Made by a program: the position numbers and the translations under genes
Shown here: in pieces, positions 32,901-46,332 of the stretch
How the letters are laid out: each line of letters starts with the position of its first letter
Numbering within the stretch: the stretch's first letter is position 1
Notes under the pieces: model-generated
The model's input: only the letters and a program-made list of their open reading frames with translations
The model's database searches: none
What the model was told of the DNA's origin: nothing
Origin: Urechis unicinctus
Taxonomy: Eukaryota > Annelida > Polychaeta > Xenopneusta > Urechidae
Assembly (NCBI GenBank): GCA_034190875.2
Contig: CM067344.1
Span: 24,385,497 to 24,449,496 of the forward strand
Length of the DNA stretch: 64,000 nucleotides
Direction: 5' to 3'

Positions 32901-34112
32901 AATCGATAGACTAACTTACACTATGTGATTGAACAGAGTGCTATTCAGCAGATACAAACAACAAAATTCATAGCTCTTGGCGCTTAGGTTAAATAAGCTC
33001 TGTTCCGTGCAGGGGGTGGGGGGTGGGGCTAGTTGTTATGCAACCCCTAGTTGATTTGTACAACATAGCATGATATTAGAACCACTAGATACGCAGGGGA
33101 GGATTTACCTAATCGCTGCCAGGAAAACCATTAGATTATTATTATTATTATCAAGTGAACGACCATTAAGGTTCCCACCTGGTCAAATTGACCTTTAAAG
33201 GTGAATATGATTAATTGCTCCCTCCCAGCAAAACATTTTCGAAGCGCATCATATATCGTTAATGCATGTTCTGACGTTCCAAACATAATTGTAAACCTTT
33301 TTGGTACTTGAAGCCATCATTATCGAATGTATGGTAAATATAGAAAGATAGTTGAGATCAATAAGATTATCATCAAACAAGCTTGTTACAATACGGTCAG
33401 TCGTAGAGCACATTTTTACTACAAACTGATGTTCGATGATGGTTCGGCTTTCATTGGCTGCTATGGCATATATCAGTACAACAGATCAATTATGCATTAC
33501 CGGTATTTGAAATAGAAGCTCCCAGGTAGAGCAAGATTGGTATTATAAAAAAACGGCAATGAAATTTATGCATATTGGATTCATAATGCTGTTGGCATGC
33601 ACATCATGACCCTAAACGGTCTCATTGTGCGTGGCCATTTACCCGAATCTCTAGTGGGATACAACGATGATTGAAGCTAGTTTTATAACCCGCGCTTTCA
33701 GTTTGAATTTAAGGCAGATCTCCGCCGTTTCTTATTGCAACTTGTTCAACGTTCTTATATCGTACAAAGGCAAAATGTTATGCAAGTGATAGTGTGTGAC
33801 GGTGGGAACACTAATGTGCAGCAAGAACCAAAAAGGTGGCACGTGTACCTTGACACATTTGTCAAGCCATTGTACTTTATTATTAAACTTAGTGTGATTA
33901 ACCAATCAAACGGACCGCTATTTTTTGACTGATCACATAAGCTGCCTACATACCAACTGCCCTTTCATATTGCGTGACAATCAATGTTTTGACTTAATTT
34001 TCATTCGTGCAGTACGAGGATTCGCTATTCTGTCGAAGTAGATCGATGCGTATCTGAATATAGGTATCCCAATGATGGTGATTAGATGCCAATTCGACAA
34101 TCATTGTAAATC
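29961..34112. other. No gene recognised; decayed repeat field
   Basis: It contains the relative of 28975-29240 at 31520-31740 and an unassigned 87-codon open frame at 30606-30869 with protein-like composition. Also present are a short (ATT)n run near 33137 and a G-rich stretch at 33012-33028 (G5-T-G6-T-G4) that could form a G-quadruplex. No supported exon. Confidence 0.3.
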
Positions 34113-34212
34113 NNNNNNNNNNNNNNNNNNNNNNNNNNNNNNNNNNNNNNNNNNNNNNNNNNNNNNNNNNNNNNNNNNNNNNNNNNNNNNNNNNNNNNNN
34201 NNNNNNNNNNNN
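34113..34212. other. Assembly gap (100 N)
   Basis: Exactly 100 unknown bases, a conventional placeholder for a scaffold join of unknown length. The true distance between flanks is therefore unknown. Confidence 0.99.
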
Positions 34213-34930
34213 TCCATTGCAAAAGGGAACGACAAATTGTATGCGACAGTAAATTGATAGCTTGGTATCAGATTATGTCATCTCTGCCAAACACATTTGG
34301 AAACCCTCACATCGACGTTTGTTTAAATTATCTAACGCAAACATATGACTGATCATTGAACAGAATCGCTCTTGAAAACCCATCTCGATTATGCATGTCC
34401 ATGTATACCATACATGACAATATGATGAACATGTTGGTGTCTAGCGCTGCGGCAGAACGTCGCTATAATGATCACCTCTTTCTGCATTCTAACATTGCTG
34501 ACATCGATACCATGATATAAAGAGATCGATACGACTAACTCGAAAGATCCATTCTTAACGTGTTCTTTGAATGCGGGCTCATCTTTTCGTCGGGTTCTCT
34601 AACAATTCTAAAAACATCATATGGTGTGATATACTTTTCATCAGCATACCCCAATTGCTATTGTTAAATGAACTAACCCACTCAACTATGAACTTTAAAT
34701 ATCCCAATATCTCCACCAATTAAAGGCACACTATGGGGTTTTTTCCATTCTAAATCATCCAAACTGTTGGTTGATGTGGAAAATTGGTTGTTGTGAATTT
34801 GATACAACCCTTTGTGGTTCGTCTTGTGCACTCGTAAACCTCGAGAACAAACGAACATTGACTTGCATGTCAAGCACAACCATGTATTACTGCCATAAAA
34901 TATGCGTTGGTGTGCTATTACAATGTTAGT
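34213..34930. other. No gene recognised
   Basis: About 0.7 kb between the gap and the TA-rich tract. Only a 65-codon minus-strand open frame without a known domain. Confidence 0.35.
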
Positions 34931-34932
34931 GC

Positions 34933-35054
34933 CTGTATATATATGTATACATATATATATATATATATGTTTATATTTCTTTATATATATTTATATATGT
35001 ATAAATATATATACAAATATATGTTAATACACTCAAATATATATATATATATCA

Positions 35055-35087
<33 letters not shown>

Positions 35088-35417
35088 CATGTATGTGTGC
35101 CAAAATATATATTGATATACATATCTTATATATATACATATATATATAATATATATATTGATATTTATATTAATATACATATATATATGACATATATATA
35201 TGCATATATATATGCATATATATATGCATATATATTATATATATATTTATATATATAAATATATACATGTATATATATTTATATATATATACATATATCT
35301 ATAAATATATATATATATAGCAAAATTTTTATGTACATGTTATATATAAATATATCTCTATATATATATAAATGTGTGTATTGTGTGTTTGTGTGTGTGT
35401 GTAACTTGTGTGTGTGT

Positions 35418-35476
<59 letters not shown>

Positions 35477-35502
35477 TGTGTGTGTGTGTGTTTGTGTGTG
35501 AG
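34933..35502. repeat. Compound TA-rich then (GT)n microsatellite, duplication copy 1
   Basis: Imperfect TA/TATATG/TTTATA sequence to about 35370, then GT repeats to about 35502. The order and several interruptions (TTTCTTTATATATATTTATA, ATGTTAATACAC) match 54150-54625, so this tract is part of the segmental duplication. Confidence 0.9.
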
Positions 35503-35939
35503 ACATGCCTCGTGGGTCTCAATCCTATATTAGCGCTGCCACTACGAGAAGTACCCAACAATTTACAACAAAGATTGTTACACGCAATTTTCAGTTTCTG
35601 CATAGTTTGCTTTCAATAGTTGCACCACGAAACATTAAATATTACACATAATGACCCATAGAGATGTAGTTTTATGGTGAAGAGCTTGACGAAAACTTAA
35701 AAAATGTTGGAACTGGTTTAATGTTTCTAATCTGTCGTAGTATATCTTGATACTCTGTACATTTACTGTCAAATACATCACCAAGATATTTAACTACAGT
35801 GACAATGTGAAATGTAAAGTTTGGTTTACGAAGGGCATATAATTTTGGTATGAACGTAATATGATACGATTAATTGCAGTATTCTATTGCATTCATGAGT
35901 GCGAAGATACATCAATCGTTTGTTTGTATGGATTTCAAA

Positions 35940-36182
35940 CGCAATTGCTAATTACTATAGCTATATAGTGTTCAATACGTTCCAGCGGTTTCTCAGCGGC
36001 TAGCCGCTGCCATAACATTGTCTTTGTTGCTGATATTGCCCGTCTTATTTTTCACAAGGGGGATGATAATTGATCGCAAGAGTATGTCGGGCAGTCGACC
36101 ATAGATAATAAAAGTGGTATAAACTGTAAATAGGAGTTCATTAATCGTAGGATCAGCATACGCTACACGGCCAGGTGACATA
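35940..36182 (-). pseudogene. Non-LTR retrotransposon (LINE) reverse transcriptase relic, copy 1
   Basis: The minus-strand frame reads ...YGRLPDILLRSIIIPLVKNK then TGNISNKDN, the N-terminal reverse transcriptase region that leads in LINEs to a DNYRPI-type block. Here that block is lost: after KDN the frame runs into a stop, and the continuing helix (PLERIEHYI) is in another frame. It is a dead fragment with no endonuclease or catalytic YADD block seen nearby. The family subclass (for example Jockey- or CR1-like) cannot be set from this piece. Confidence 0.7.
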
Positions 36183-36870
36183 ACACTGGTGTTGTCTAGA
36201 AATGACAGCTTTAGGCTTTACAAATATATCTCGTAGTGTGAACAATCTTGCAACGAATGGGTACAATGTACAATTTTGTACACGAAGGGCATATGGTTTT
36301 GGTATGATCGTCATATGATACGATTAACTGCAGTATTCTATTGCATTCATGAATGGGTACAACCTACCTTGTGTTCTGTGCTGCTCCTCGATCATTCGAA
36401 TCGGACGACAGCTGAAGTAAGCCTCGGTTGTAAGTTAACCACCCACGCATTTGAAACGTTTGCGAGGACCATTCGCTTGCAAAGCTATGGTGGAATGAGA
36501 ATCTTCTGGCGGATTAAAACAATGTGCAGATTCCCGCCATATGATGGTAGTACCTGATCGGGATTATTCCCCATACATTTCATATATCGTCGGCATCACG
36601 GGGAGCTCTGTAAGCTTTAAGCACAGCCAGGACATTTATTACTTCCGTCCCTCGTCTAAGATACGCGCTTTAGATAGCTATACTGCATCATGCTGTGCAT
36701 TGTTTACGCACCACGACCATCAGCGACATTGTCTTCTGCTGTTAGGGATTGTATTCCAAGTGATGACGTGTCAATCATGGCTGCGGAATGATTGCTGCCC
36801 GGTTATTCCATTGCAATTGACTGTAGTCTAGTTAGTAGGGTGGCTCTAAGAGATATCTACTCCGCGCCCA

Positions 36871-36905
36871 CACCACCCCCCCCCCCCCCCCCCGCCCCCC
36901 ACCCT
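36871..36905. repeat. Poly-C tract
   Basis: An almost pure run of C about 30 bases long. The matching site in duplication copy 2 (about 55977-55995) has only a short CCCCACCCCCC, so the run expanded in copy 1, contracted in copy 2 or is an assembly effect. Confidence 0.9.
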
Positions 36906-38961
36906 CCCGAGGTGTTCGGTGAGGTACGATCTGGCCAATAACACCGATCAGGCTGTAACAATATAGCTGTTTTAACGGATTTCTTTGTTTTGAAAACACC
37001 AGTAACCTCTGGTCATACTGTCAGTGATATTCTTAAACAACTGTTTCGGCAGGTCGAATGCCGATTTCATATCCAATGATAGTCATATTGTTATCAATTG
37101 ATGTTTGGATTTTCCCCAATCAATAATAGAATATGATTGACAATCATTCATATATGACCTGAAAACTGATTCGTGGATGAATATTACGAATAAGAACGAC
37201 TGTGTCCTTTTGGAAACGGAGATTTATGCTTTTAAACATTTTTTTCAGGCCAGGCTTTGTTCTATGCTTTTGAGATTGATAACATAGCGATTGATGCGCC
37301 ATCACACTATGAATTGGTTGGATGTTGCTTGTTTTGTAGAGCAAGGTTGATTACCTTACACGCCAACATTGTATGGCATGACCTCATTTGACCTTCCTTA
37401 TTTTAAAACCTCACGTCGATGAGAACACCACACGCTACCTACAATAAGTGCCACTCAATACCCATTAAGCCGCTATTGCTTTCGCTGGGCTACTTCCTAA
37501 TTTTGTTGAGGAGAATATGGCAATTAGCTATTATTCACGATCAATGCAGCTATGTCTGTAATAAACCAAGGATGCTTATGCAAATCCTGGAGAGAATATG
37601 AGACTCGATTATCATGGTGACTATATATGAAGTATATAATGGTTAATCCCGATCCGGTGCCATCATCCCATGGAGGAAATGTGTAATGGCAATCAGGTAA
37701 TGCTTATCTGCTCCGTTAGTTGTGTTAATTGATGTATTTATGCGAACATTGTGACATATTGTGCACAGCAGTAATGATTACCACAGCAATATTTCAGCCC
37801 GAACATCCACACTTCATTGGTAATCTTGACAGACCAAGTAAGGGCTTTTATAGTATGTATAAACACGTACAATGGTATAATAAAAATTGCAAAATACGTC
37901 GGCTAGATTTGTGAACAGAAATCATTCAATGATTGATTCCACTTTAAAGCAAACTAGCAACGTATACATACGCCGAACATTATGCTGGCATACTGTTAAT
38001 GACCGTTGAGGTATAAATGTAATATGTGCATGTTACTGTTACGATTGTAGTTTATTATTGAAATTGAAGCTTCGTGAATGTGCGTGTCCCGTCCACATAT
38101 CACATGACACATGCGCATGAAGGAGAAACCCTGCCTATAAAAATTAATACGCTTTTCATATTAGTGTAAAAATCAATGTGGATAACAGTAACCGAGTGTC
38201 GGTTAAAGAATTGTCTGGATGGCTTATGACCATTACCTTCCATCTCAATGATGTATGGAATATTTCATTTGGTGAGACGTGCACCACCAAGCCTTTAACT
38301 TCTTTGTTGATATTTTGGGCCAAGCGCCATCGTCATGCAATCATCTTTTTTGGGTGCGACAACAGTGAGGATCAATACAAATATTTTGGCATTGTTTCCA
38401 TGGGTATAGATGACGTGACTTCAACATTTAACAAGGCAGCCAGTCCTTTGTGATACTCTTGCAAAATGACACAAACAGACCAATGATCTTCTGTCATAAC
38501 ACAGCGGTATTTCGACATCAGGGTATACCAACGAAACTACACGGTCGGCATGAAAATTAAAAATATCATTGATCGCTGCTTGCAAGGCCAATCACTAATT
38601 CCTAGCTGGTAAGATACGTTGGTGCATAAATGTTGTCGATCATTTTAAAAGTTGTCAACATAGGTTATCACACTCACTAGAACAGCACTATTTAGACAAT
38701 ATAAACAACACACATATATTGTCACAGCCACTGTTTGCCATGGGCAACAGAAGAAGCCAACGACACTCCGAATATATTGTTCGCCTCGTTAAGTCGAAAT
38801 ATTAACAATTATTTGCCATTGATTGCCTATCAGAGTAACATCATGTTGATGGTATAGCTATCATTATTTGCAGTTATCTAACCAATGTATCTACTCTATC
38901 AAATTATCTAACTCCACTCAGCTCTAGTTGGTTACCGAAGATAATGATGCATTATGGGGGG

Positions 38962-39508
38962 CAGAAGTAACCATAAACCACCTCGCAGAAGTAACTATTA
39001 ACAACCTCCCAGAATAAATTATAATCCATTTTCCAGATGTAACCATAAAACACCTCGCAGAAGTAACCATAAACCACCTCTAAGAAGTAACTATAAACCA
39101 CCTATAAGAAGTCACTTTAAATCACATCCCAGAAATAACTTTAAAATTTATCCCAGAAGTAACTTTAAGCCACCTACCAGAAGTAACCATAAACCACCTC
39201 ACCCAAGTTACTATATACAACCTCTAAGAAGTCATTTAAAACCACATTCCAAACAAATTACCATCAGCCATCTCCCGGAAGTATCTATAAACCTTATCCA
39301 AAGATTAATTTCAGAAGTAACCATAAACCATCCCCCAGAAGTAATAAGCCACCACTCAAAAGTAACAATTAACCACCTCCCAGAAGTAGCCTTAAGCCTT
39401 ATCTCCAAAGTAACTATAAACCACCTCCCAAAAGTAACTATCAACCACCTCGCAGAAGTAACTACGAACCACCTCACAGAAGTGACTATAAACCACCTCC
39501 CAGAAGAA
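38962..39508. repeat. 24-bp minisatellite, copy 1
   Basis: Units near AGAAGTAACCATAAACCACCTCGC, about 23 copies, moderately diverged. The 24-bp period produces eight-residue periodic open frames on both strands (EVTINHLA-type plus, RWLIVTSG-type minus). Partner array at 59562-60286 is about 180 bp longer. Confidence 0.92.
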
Positions 39509-42244
39509 GATTCATAACTTCGTCTTCTAATTTATTTCATAATAGGCAGCCATATGTCTACACGAGTGGACTACAGAGCGGAGTTTACTGTAGCCCATGG
39601 TGACGCAAAGGAATAATGTAATAACGCCGGTGGAGCTAAAGCGTGTGCTAATGCTTTTTTTCATACTCACATCCTTTCTATTTGTCAGCGGCTAATGAGC
39701 CGATGAACGGGATAATGCACAGCTTATGTATTCAACAGGGAATTGATGGCGAGGTATCAAATTTTATTCTCTATCACGCAATCGTTAACAAACCATTGTC
39801 ATCTGAGTAATTAGTGTTCTTAATAATTACTGTGCAAATCCCTTTAATGCGATAGATTCATAGAGATTTAACATAGATGGCAAAAATGATCAATTGTGGT
39901 ATTTCGTATTTTGCGAAGAAAACAAAGCTCGCTTCGACACTCCACTGCATAGGCAATGTAACACAAATAAATGCATAGATCAGTATGATTAAACATCTGG
40001 TATCGTTAATATTCTTTATTAGCATAAGGTAGGTGCAGTGTCGGACATTTGCCAGTCCAAATAATTATGCGTGTCAACATCTTGCACATTTAAGGCGCTT
40101 CAGCGTCTCTATCAATGATCATGCACAGTTGGCATTGTTTGAGCCTGACACTGACAACAAAACCAATTGAGGTAGTCTATGATGTCAGATGACAGATTGT
40201 ATTCACAACCATGACACTCAGCATGATATGTGTTGAAGTACAAGCATTTTCACTATGCAGTGTGGAATGACCAACTTTCGTCTAATAAGCATTTCAGGTA
40301 GATAGTGCATCTGAGTCCGAACAACAGGTATTGTCATATCTACACAGTAAATCTATCATTACCATACCAACCAGTGTCATGCGGCGAAGGAACTACAAAC
40401 ACTACATTGCTTCCACACTCACAGCAGTATTGATCCTGACGCCATCAACTATCTTGAACATATATCAACATTTGCAGGAGCATAATTGCGACCAAAGGAA
40501 TTTATGAATTATTTAGAGGAGCCTAGATGCTGTGCTTGGGTTCAAGCAATAATTCACCTTTAAAAACCTTAGATTTAAAGGCGCAAAATCGTATGTATTC
40601 GGTACACATCCCCTATGGCTTGAGATGTACCGAACCGCAAGCTGCTGACAGACGTGGCAAGTGTGAATAATTTACAAAAGGGCATTCGCTAATAATGATC
40701 CTGTGCTGGTGTTAATATACATTTATATCAGGTTATCGCTGTCTTATCTTATCGTAGGGGTTGCGTACAATCACAATAAAAGATAAACATACATACGAAA
40801 AGTTTCCACTATTCAAATATTATTGCTTCGATGCTATCGCGTGACTACAACAGCGAGCCACAAGCGAAACTGGTAAAAGACAAGTTTTTTTCGATCTCTG
40901 ATATGCGTGCACGGATCGCCATATAAGTCATACATTTAGTAAACAGCAAATAGGAATATAATTTCAACACTTCACGTAAGGTCCGTGTATAAGCCGTCTT
41001 TTCGTTTTTTGTTAATCAAAACTAAAAACCATAAACGAACAACAATACCTAAACTAAAAATCTTTTTTATATGCTACAACGAAAAACGGATAACACTAAA
41101 GAGATTCGTTTTTCGTTTGTTATCCAGTTGTTTCGTAGCATTTTCGTGTGATCATATGGACATATATAGGACTGTTTAGTTAGAGGTGTGTACTTTTTTT
41201 GATATATAGGACTTTGCTCAGGACTTTTGATGAAATAGAATGACATAGAAAGCATGGTTCTTAACAGTGAACATTGGAATTTACTACATGTAACGTGTGT
41301 CTACTGTACCCACCAGAATAAATATACGGTTCACTTGGCATGGTGGAAAAAGCCTGACAGCTCATTAGCCCTGAACGCTCTGGAAAGTCACGGCGCGTAA
41401 AGATTACATCTTCCCCCGTGGACAGACCAATTATTGATGTTTTGTTTGGTAATATCCCCGAGCAAGCTAACCATGAAAAGCCTGGTGGTATATTCATCGT
41501 TAATGTCACACACCATGGTCTTCAGTTGAAAAACAAGATGCCGTGGGTGAGAGCAAACAGCGAACTCAGGAGTAGTGTGTTACAGTAGTTGGCGTTCTCG
41601 CTGATACTTCCTCCTGTGCGATGTTAGACAATATGGAAGGTTTTGTGAGATTATGCCAAGCAGACTTGGCGTGCCAGGCAATCAACCTTGAAATCACTCT
41701 CAGACCAATACGGGCAACATCCAACCAATTCAATTTGTGGTGACACATCAATTTCAATGTCATCTAAACATTATGCCTCTTCGATTTATGTCATTTTGAA
41801 TAAAATTGAAAATAAAATCGGCTTTCAAAAGCCACCAATCATTAGAATATGTGTATAATTGTGCTGATTTAAATTCAATTTGGAGTGAAGCTACTGACCT
41901 CGCAGCTGGAACAGAATCCGCACATGCGCGAGTTTATTTGGGCATCCCAGCTTAGTTTAAGATGAAGGCCAAACGTTATAGAACGTGTAGACAGACCCGA
42001 GGGTTGAGGTTCAAGATATAACTTTAACTACAACAATAACACCCATGTCGTCAGGGTCTGCATTCGCCGCAGTAGACAGCCCCATGTGCAACAATCTGCC
42101 GGATGAACCATAGAATATCTGCGCTTTGAACCAATATCGGCACCATCACAAAATGACCACTCGTATAATGGATTTCTCGTTAAAAGCTTCCATAAAGCTT
42201 CCTGGACTACCCCGGGACCCAATATACTAGTTGTTATTGACGTT

Positions 42245-45120
42245 TTCCCTTTGTTCACTCAACGACAACTCTTACAGGAAGGTCGTTAGAAGATCGTTAT
42301 TATTCAACAGGATGCCCTAACCATCAAACAGAGCAATATTTAATTCATGAATAGTTTCTTTTACGCAATGTCTACAGTACGTTGAGTACAAAACTGATTA
42401 ATGTGGATAAAGAATGTACAAGATGTATTCAAATGTGTGCCTTACCTATATACCTCCGTGAAGTACATATGAAACACCCACACAGCACTCTTTACATGAC
42501 GCAACACGACATCCGTCGCGTCCATTTTGTGTCTAACAAACATACAGCATTTTATTTTTTTACCCGAAAAAAATCATAAATCTGGAATAAAATGGACAGC
42601 ACGCTTTTATGGCACTCATAATGGAAAGAGTACTTGAGCCACAATACTGCTCATGTGCCTGCTTCTGTCCGTGATCCATCAGAAAAAAGCCTGCTGTGGT
42701 AAACTCTACTTGAATGCTGGCATCCAAATCGAAGCTGCCCAAATTTCATCATTATTGGTAATTGGCAAAAAGCGCCAGCTAGAAAATATAAGTAATTTGG
42801 CAATATTGACAGGCCCAACAATGTCTGCAATTCGTCTCCTTGACACGGCTCAGCGCCCTCAACGTCACAGACATGCCTTGATGTCATAGCAGCAACTTGA
42901 AATCATTTGGATAGGGTACATTCACCTATTGTTTATGCTTACAATAATGCAGAAAAGCCTGATTCTATTTTTTCTGCGCCATCGACCAATGCCGCAACGA
43001 GCCACTGTGTACATGACCTGGCATGCATCACATAATCTACACTTCCGTCGTAGCTCAACAAGCAATTAACAAATTAATTTTGCATAAGTCGCATTTACTC
43101 GCATCGCTAGACTGGGACATCAATAGTCTAATTTATGATCACAATAGGGCCGCAGTGTGTGCCCTCACCTCGTGAGTTATAGACCATTCACTGGTAGAAG
43201 GTGCAATTCAGCCTTTCCACAGCGGGCGTAGAACGGCTAGACAACACAGTCCAGTCCTTGTACAATTGGTATAGAGCCACTAAACCATTGAAAAAGCGCC
43301 TGGACTACTGTAATATTTCTGAGGCTTATTGATCATGAATTATCAACAAGACGCTGACAATGCCGTTTACACACCCATACACACACCCATACCCACACAC
43401 ACCCATACACACATGCACACCCATACACACACACTCAAACATACAAACACACACTCACTGAAAACATTCCACACACATCCACATACACATACGACGGTAT
43501 CATACCAAAGGCCTTATTGGTGGGCCAGCACAATCGCTGTAGTCAAATCTCATGAATTTCCGTGAAATATTCTAGCCTATGGCCTCGATGGTCTTGCAAG
43601 TCTGCATGATATAAGTTACTTAAACATTAAACGTTTTTCCGGAACTTTTTAGACCTCACAACGGATTAAGTATTGACGAGCCGACTTTTTAATCAGCTTA
43701 CACAACAAACCGGAAGAAACGGATTAAGTATTGACGAGCACAAACAAAACACTAATCAGCGACACAAGCTGATCATTAGTTAGCTAATATCGTCTGGGAC
43801 ACATTCGTTTTATAAATGCCCGATGTGATGCTTATTCCTGTCACCTTGATAGAGGAAAACCATCTTCTAGTAAAGTGATGTTTAGTTTACCTGCCTGAAT
43901 ATTGCTATGGCCTTACAGCTTAACATTACCACATTTGTGAAGGCTTCATTATCAAGATTAGAAAGCAAGTCTGAAAGATGTATAATAGTTATTCGTCTTC
44001 TATGTCCCACACAATGGAACATATTTTGTTTTTCACAACAAATAACGGATACGCTTGGACAAGGTAACACAGTACAGCGAGGTAGATATTTGCGCTCCTA
44101 TTGTTCACATGACGAATAAAACCGTGCCTCAAAACGCACTTCTTTGTGTGATGCACATGTAACCATTAATGGCTTTTATGGAAGTCAAATTATACTTTTA
44201 TGGAAGACAATTTACGACGGATCGGGCTCTCCGTGACGAGGACGACCTCGTGCTGAAGTCTCTATTATAAGATTAATACAGCCCTATAAAGCCCTCGGTG
44301 TTGTCTTTTTTACTGGATTGATGCGCTCTCTCAGAATAAAACATTTAAGGACATATCAAATGCAATCATCCTTCTGATTCATGAAGCACGCCATGGTAAA
44401 TACAAGAGCTGTTGTTCTCAGCAATTCACAACGCTTGTCTTAGCCGACAAGCAGCGTGACGTCCGTGTTAACTATCCCTGTTTATAACAGAGCCTACGAA
44501 AAATCAATGTGATGCGTAATTACCCAACTTGACGTCAAGTTTTGCGCATAAATAAAAGTAATGCTCTCGCTTTAAATAGCACTAGCACAATTACGACCCC
44601 AAAAAAATCGATGTAGCATTTACGCGTTATTTGTAGTAAGCACAAATAGGCGTTGTCATGTTAGTGATAATCGCCATGTTCGTGAATGAGACGATACATG
44701 ATACATGCGTATGACCATACTCAGTCAGTGATAACCTGTATATCACCACACTCAATCAGTGATACATGAATATGACTAACTCAATAATCTGAAATTTTAT
44801 GAAGCTCAACCATTGATCGCTCCAATATGACAATTTGGGAGAGGGTAGAGGTTGTAAGTACGAAGGGACAAGGCATGATGGGAATTTGAATCTCGTTTGC
44901 TACCGGCCACGGGTGTCTTGTTTTTCACACAACACTGAATGTGTGGACGGCGCCATGTTAGCCGACTGTAAGATTGACACGGACACATAAGGCCCACACC
45001 AGTTCAGTGCGGACATGACCCTGTTTACTCATGTCATGCTTGAATAAGGGTAGTGAAATACAGTTGGTCAAATGACTCCACGTCAGCATGTTGAGTAAAT
45101 GTGGGTATATTCAGGCGTTT
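42245..45120. other. No gene recognised; several small repeats
   Basis: It includes an (ACACCCAT)-rich microsatellite (43369-43492) and a direct repeat of ACGGATTAAGTATTGACGAG at 43661 and about 43719. Loose repeats of CTCAGTCAGTGATA-type sequence lie at 44715-44790. Open frames at 42382-42579, 42653-42889 and 43907-44119 show no known domain. Confidence 0.35.
43369..43492. repeat. ACACCCAT-type microsatellite
   Basis: Imperfect repeats of ACACCCAT, ACACAC and ACATGC; the plus frame reads as a His/Thr-rich artefact. Confidence 0.85.
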
Positions 45121-45128
45121 TCCAAGAT

Positions 45129-45253
45129 TGTCACATTGAGACAATGACTGATAAAATTGTACCATATTCAAGCGATACCTGGTTGAGTATTGCCATATTG
45201 AGTCAATGACTGATAAAACTGTATCATATTGAAGCGATAAATGGTTGGGTATT
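45129..45253. repeat. 62-bp tandem duplication
   Basis: Two units sharing CAATGACTGATAAAA and CATATT(C/G)AAGCGATA, offset 62 bp. They lie upstream of the 32-bp minisatellite and the first TSP1 exon. Confidence 0.7.
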
Positions 45254-45343
45254 GTAATATTCAGGAGACAACTGCTTAATTAAAGTCATAATGAGGCAAT
45301 GCCAGACTAAAGATTGTTATATTAAAGTGATTGAGTAACATCA

Positions 45344-45468
45344 TATTTCAGGTTATCACTGATTGAACATGATAGTATTTCAGGTTGTCCGTGATTGAGT
45401 TTGATATTATTTCAGGTTATCACTGATTGAGCATGATTATATTTCAGGTTATCTGTGACTGATTTTGG
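45344..45468. repeat. 32-bp minisatellite (four units)
   Basis: Units start with ATTTCAGGTTATCACTGATT at 45344, 45376, 45409 and 45441. Each contains TTTCAGG, which looks like a 3' splice acceptor, only about 155-280 bp before a real TSP1 exon acceptor. Confidence 0.8.
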
Positions 45469-45622
45469 CGATGAGTAGATAACCATGGCGACAATCGAGG
45501 TTGGCTGCCGTTTGATCGATAGCAACATCGAAAAATATATGTGTCGAGGTGTACGTGTTTCGATTATGAATATTACTGATGGGCTCAGAACAATGCAGGT
45601 ATTGCTTACTTGTCCCTAACAG

Positions 45623-45772
45623 ATTTGGAATGGAACACCTGGACTCCATGGAGTGAATGTTCCATGTCTTGCGCGGGTGGTCAGAGGTTACGGTTCATCT
45701 TGTGTGAAGGCGAAGAGGCTTCATCGGTTGACTGTAAATACACTCTGTGCGACATCAATAACGTCTCACTCG
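45623..45772 (+). CDS. Thrombospondin type-1 repeat exon (first)
   Basis: Acceptor TCCCTAACAG, proposed donor CTCG|gtcaga, 150 nt, phase 1-1. The peptide has the WSXW-type core WNTWTPWSECSMSC with the three stacked tryptophans, then a short Cys-rich end (ILCEGEE...VDCKYTLC). The TSP1 fold is an extracellular module in adhesion and guidance proteins. It is shorter than usual and the donor is weak, so the 3' border is less certain than the 5' one. The N-terminal part of the gene was not found. Confidence 0.75.
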
Positions 45773-46204
45773 GTCAGATTCTATATTTAATCACCTACTT
45801 TATCTATCACCTTCCTTTTCCACCAAGGATTTCAGCTGACTGCATTTTTGTTTCATTGATGGTCCTCGGTAAATCTTAATTGCTTTAGTGAAACCACAAG
45901 TGAACGATCCTGTGACGGCCTTGTCATCTGTAAATGCCGTATGCAACAACAACAGTAAGAAGTCCGAGAGACTTTCTATCGAGACAAAGGTTATTTTATA
46001 ACGTCGGCCATTTTGTAATTTAGTTGAGCATTGAACGGCTTTGATCTATGCCAGTACGAGGTGGTGATACAATGCACCAAGAGAAATGTATAGGTGAAGC
46101 CATTATCATATCTGTTTTATTACACACACAAGTATATAATGAATAAGTAACCGCTTATTTGGACGAATACCTAACGTACAGATGTATTCGTTGGATTAAA
46201 TAAT

Positions 46205-46304
<100 letters not shown>

Positions 46305-46332
46305 TATGAATGGTGAAAGTAATTGCACCATT

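Larger units (their letters stand above)
34960..42240 (+). repeat. Segmental duplication, copy 1
   Basis: Direct repeat of 54150-64000 with most blocks visibly over 90% identical. Anchors include CCTATATTAGCGCT at 35526 and 54642, the 24-bp minisatellite, and GGTCTTCAGTTGAAAAACAAG near the 3' end. The offset grows from about 19.1 kb to 20.6 kb and then 21.8 kb because copy 2 carries two extra segments. Contents: compound microsatellite, LINE reverse transcriptase relic, a poly-C tract, minisatellite, K-type subrepeats. No intact gene. Confidence 0.9.

Noticed and set aside
35279-35619. Open frames across the GT/CA repeats
   Set aside because: Cys-Val and Thr-His dipeptide translations of a dinucleotide repeat.
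37729-37914. 60-codon open frame also present at 56822-57016
   Set aside because: The two segments are young duplicates, so a shared short open frame is expected without selection. No domain and no splice context.
41341-41590. Protein-like frame (SPVDRPIIDVLFGNIP region) shared with 63131-63337
   Set aside because: Copy 1 has a TGA early in the frame and copy 2 ends at a different stop. Differences are spread evenly over codon positions, so no constraint is visible.
44806-44997. Minus-strand open frame with a TTTGAATCTCG that resembles a tRNA B box
   Set aside because: No A box at a suitable distance and no recognised domain.
45826-45900. Pyrimidine-rich acceptor CCACCAAG at about 45836 as a further TSP1 exon
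   Set aside because: The in-phase frame stops after about ten codons and shows no TSP1 motif.
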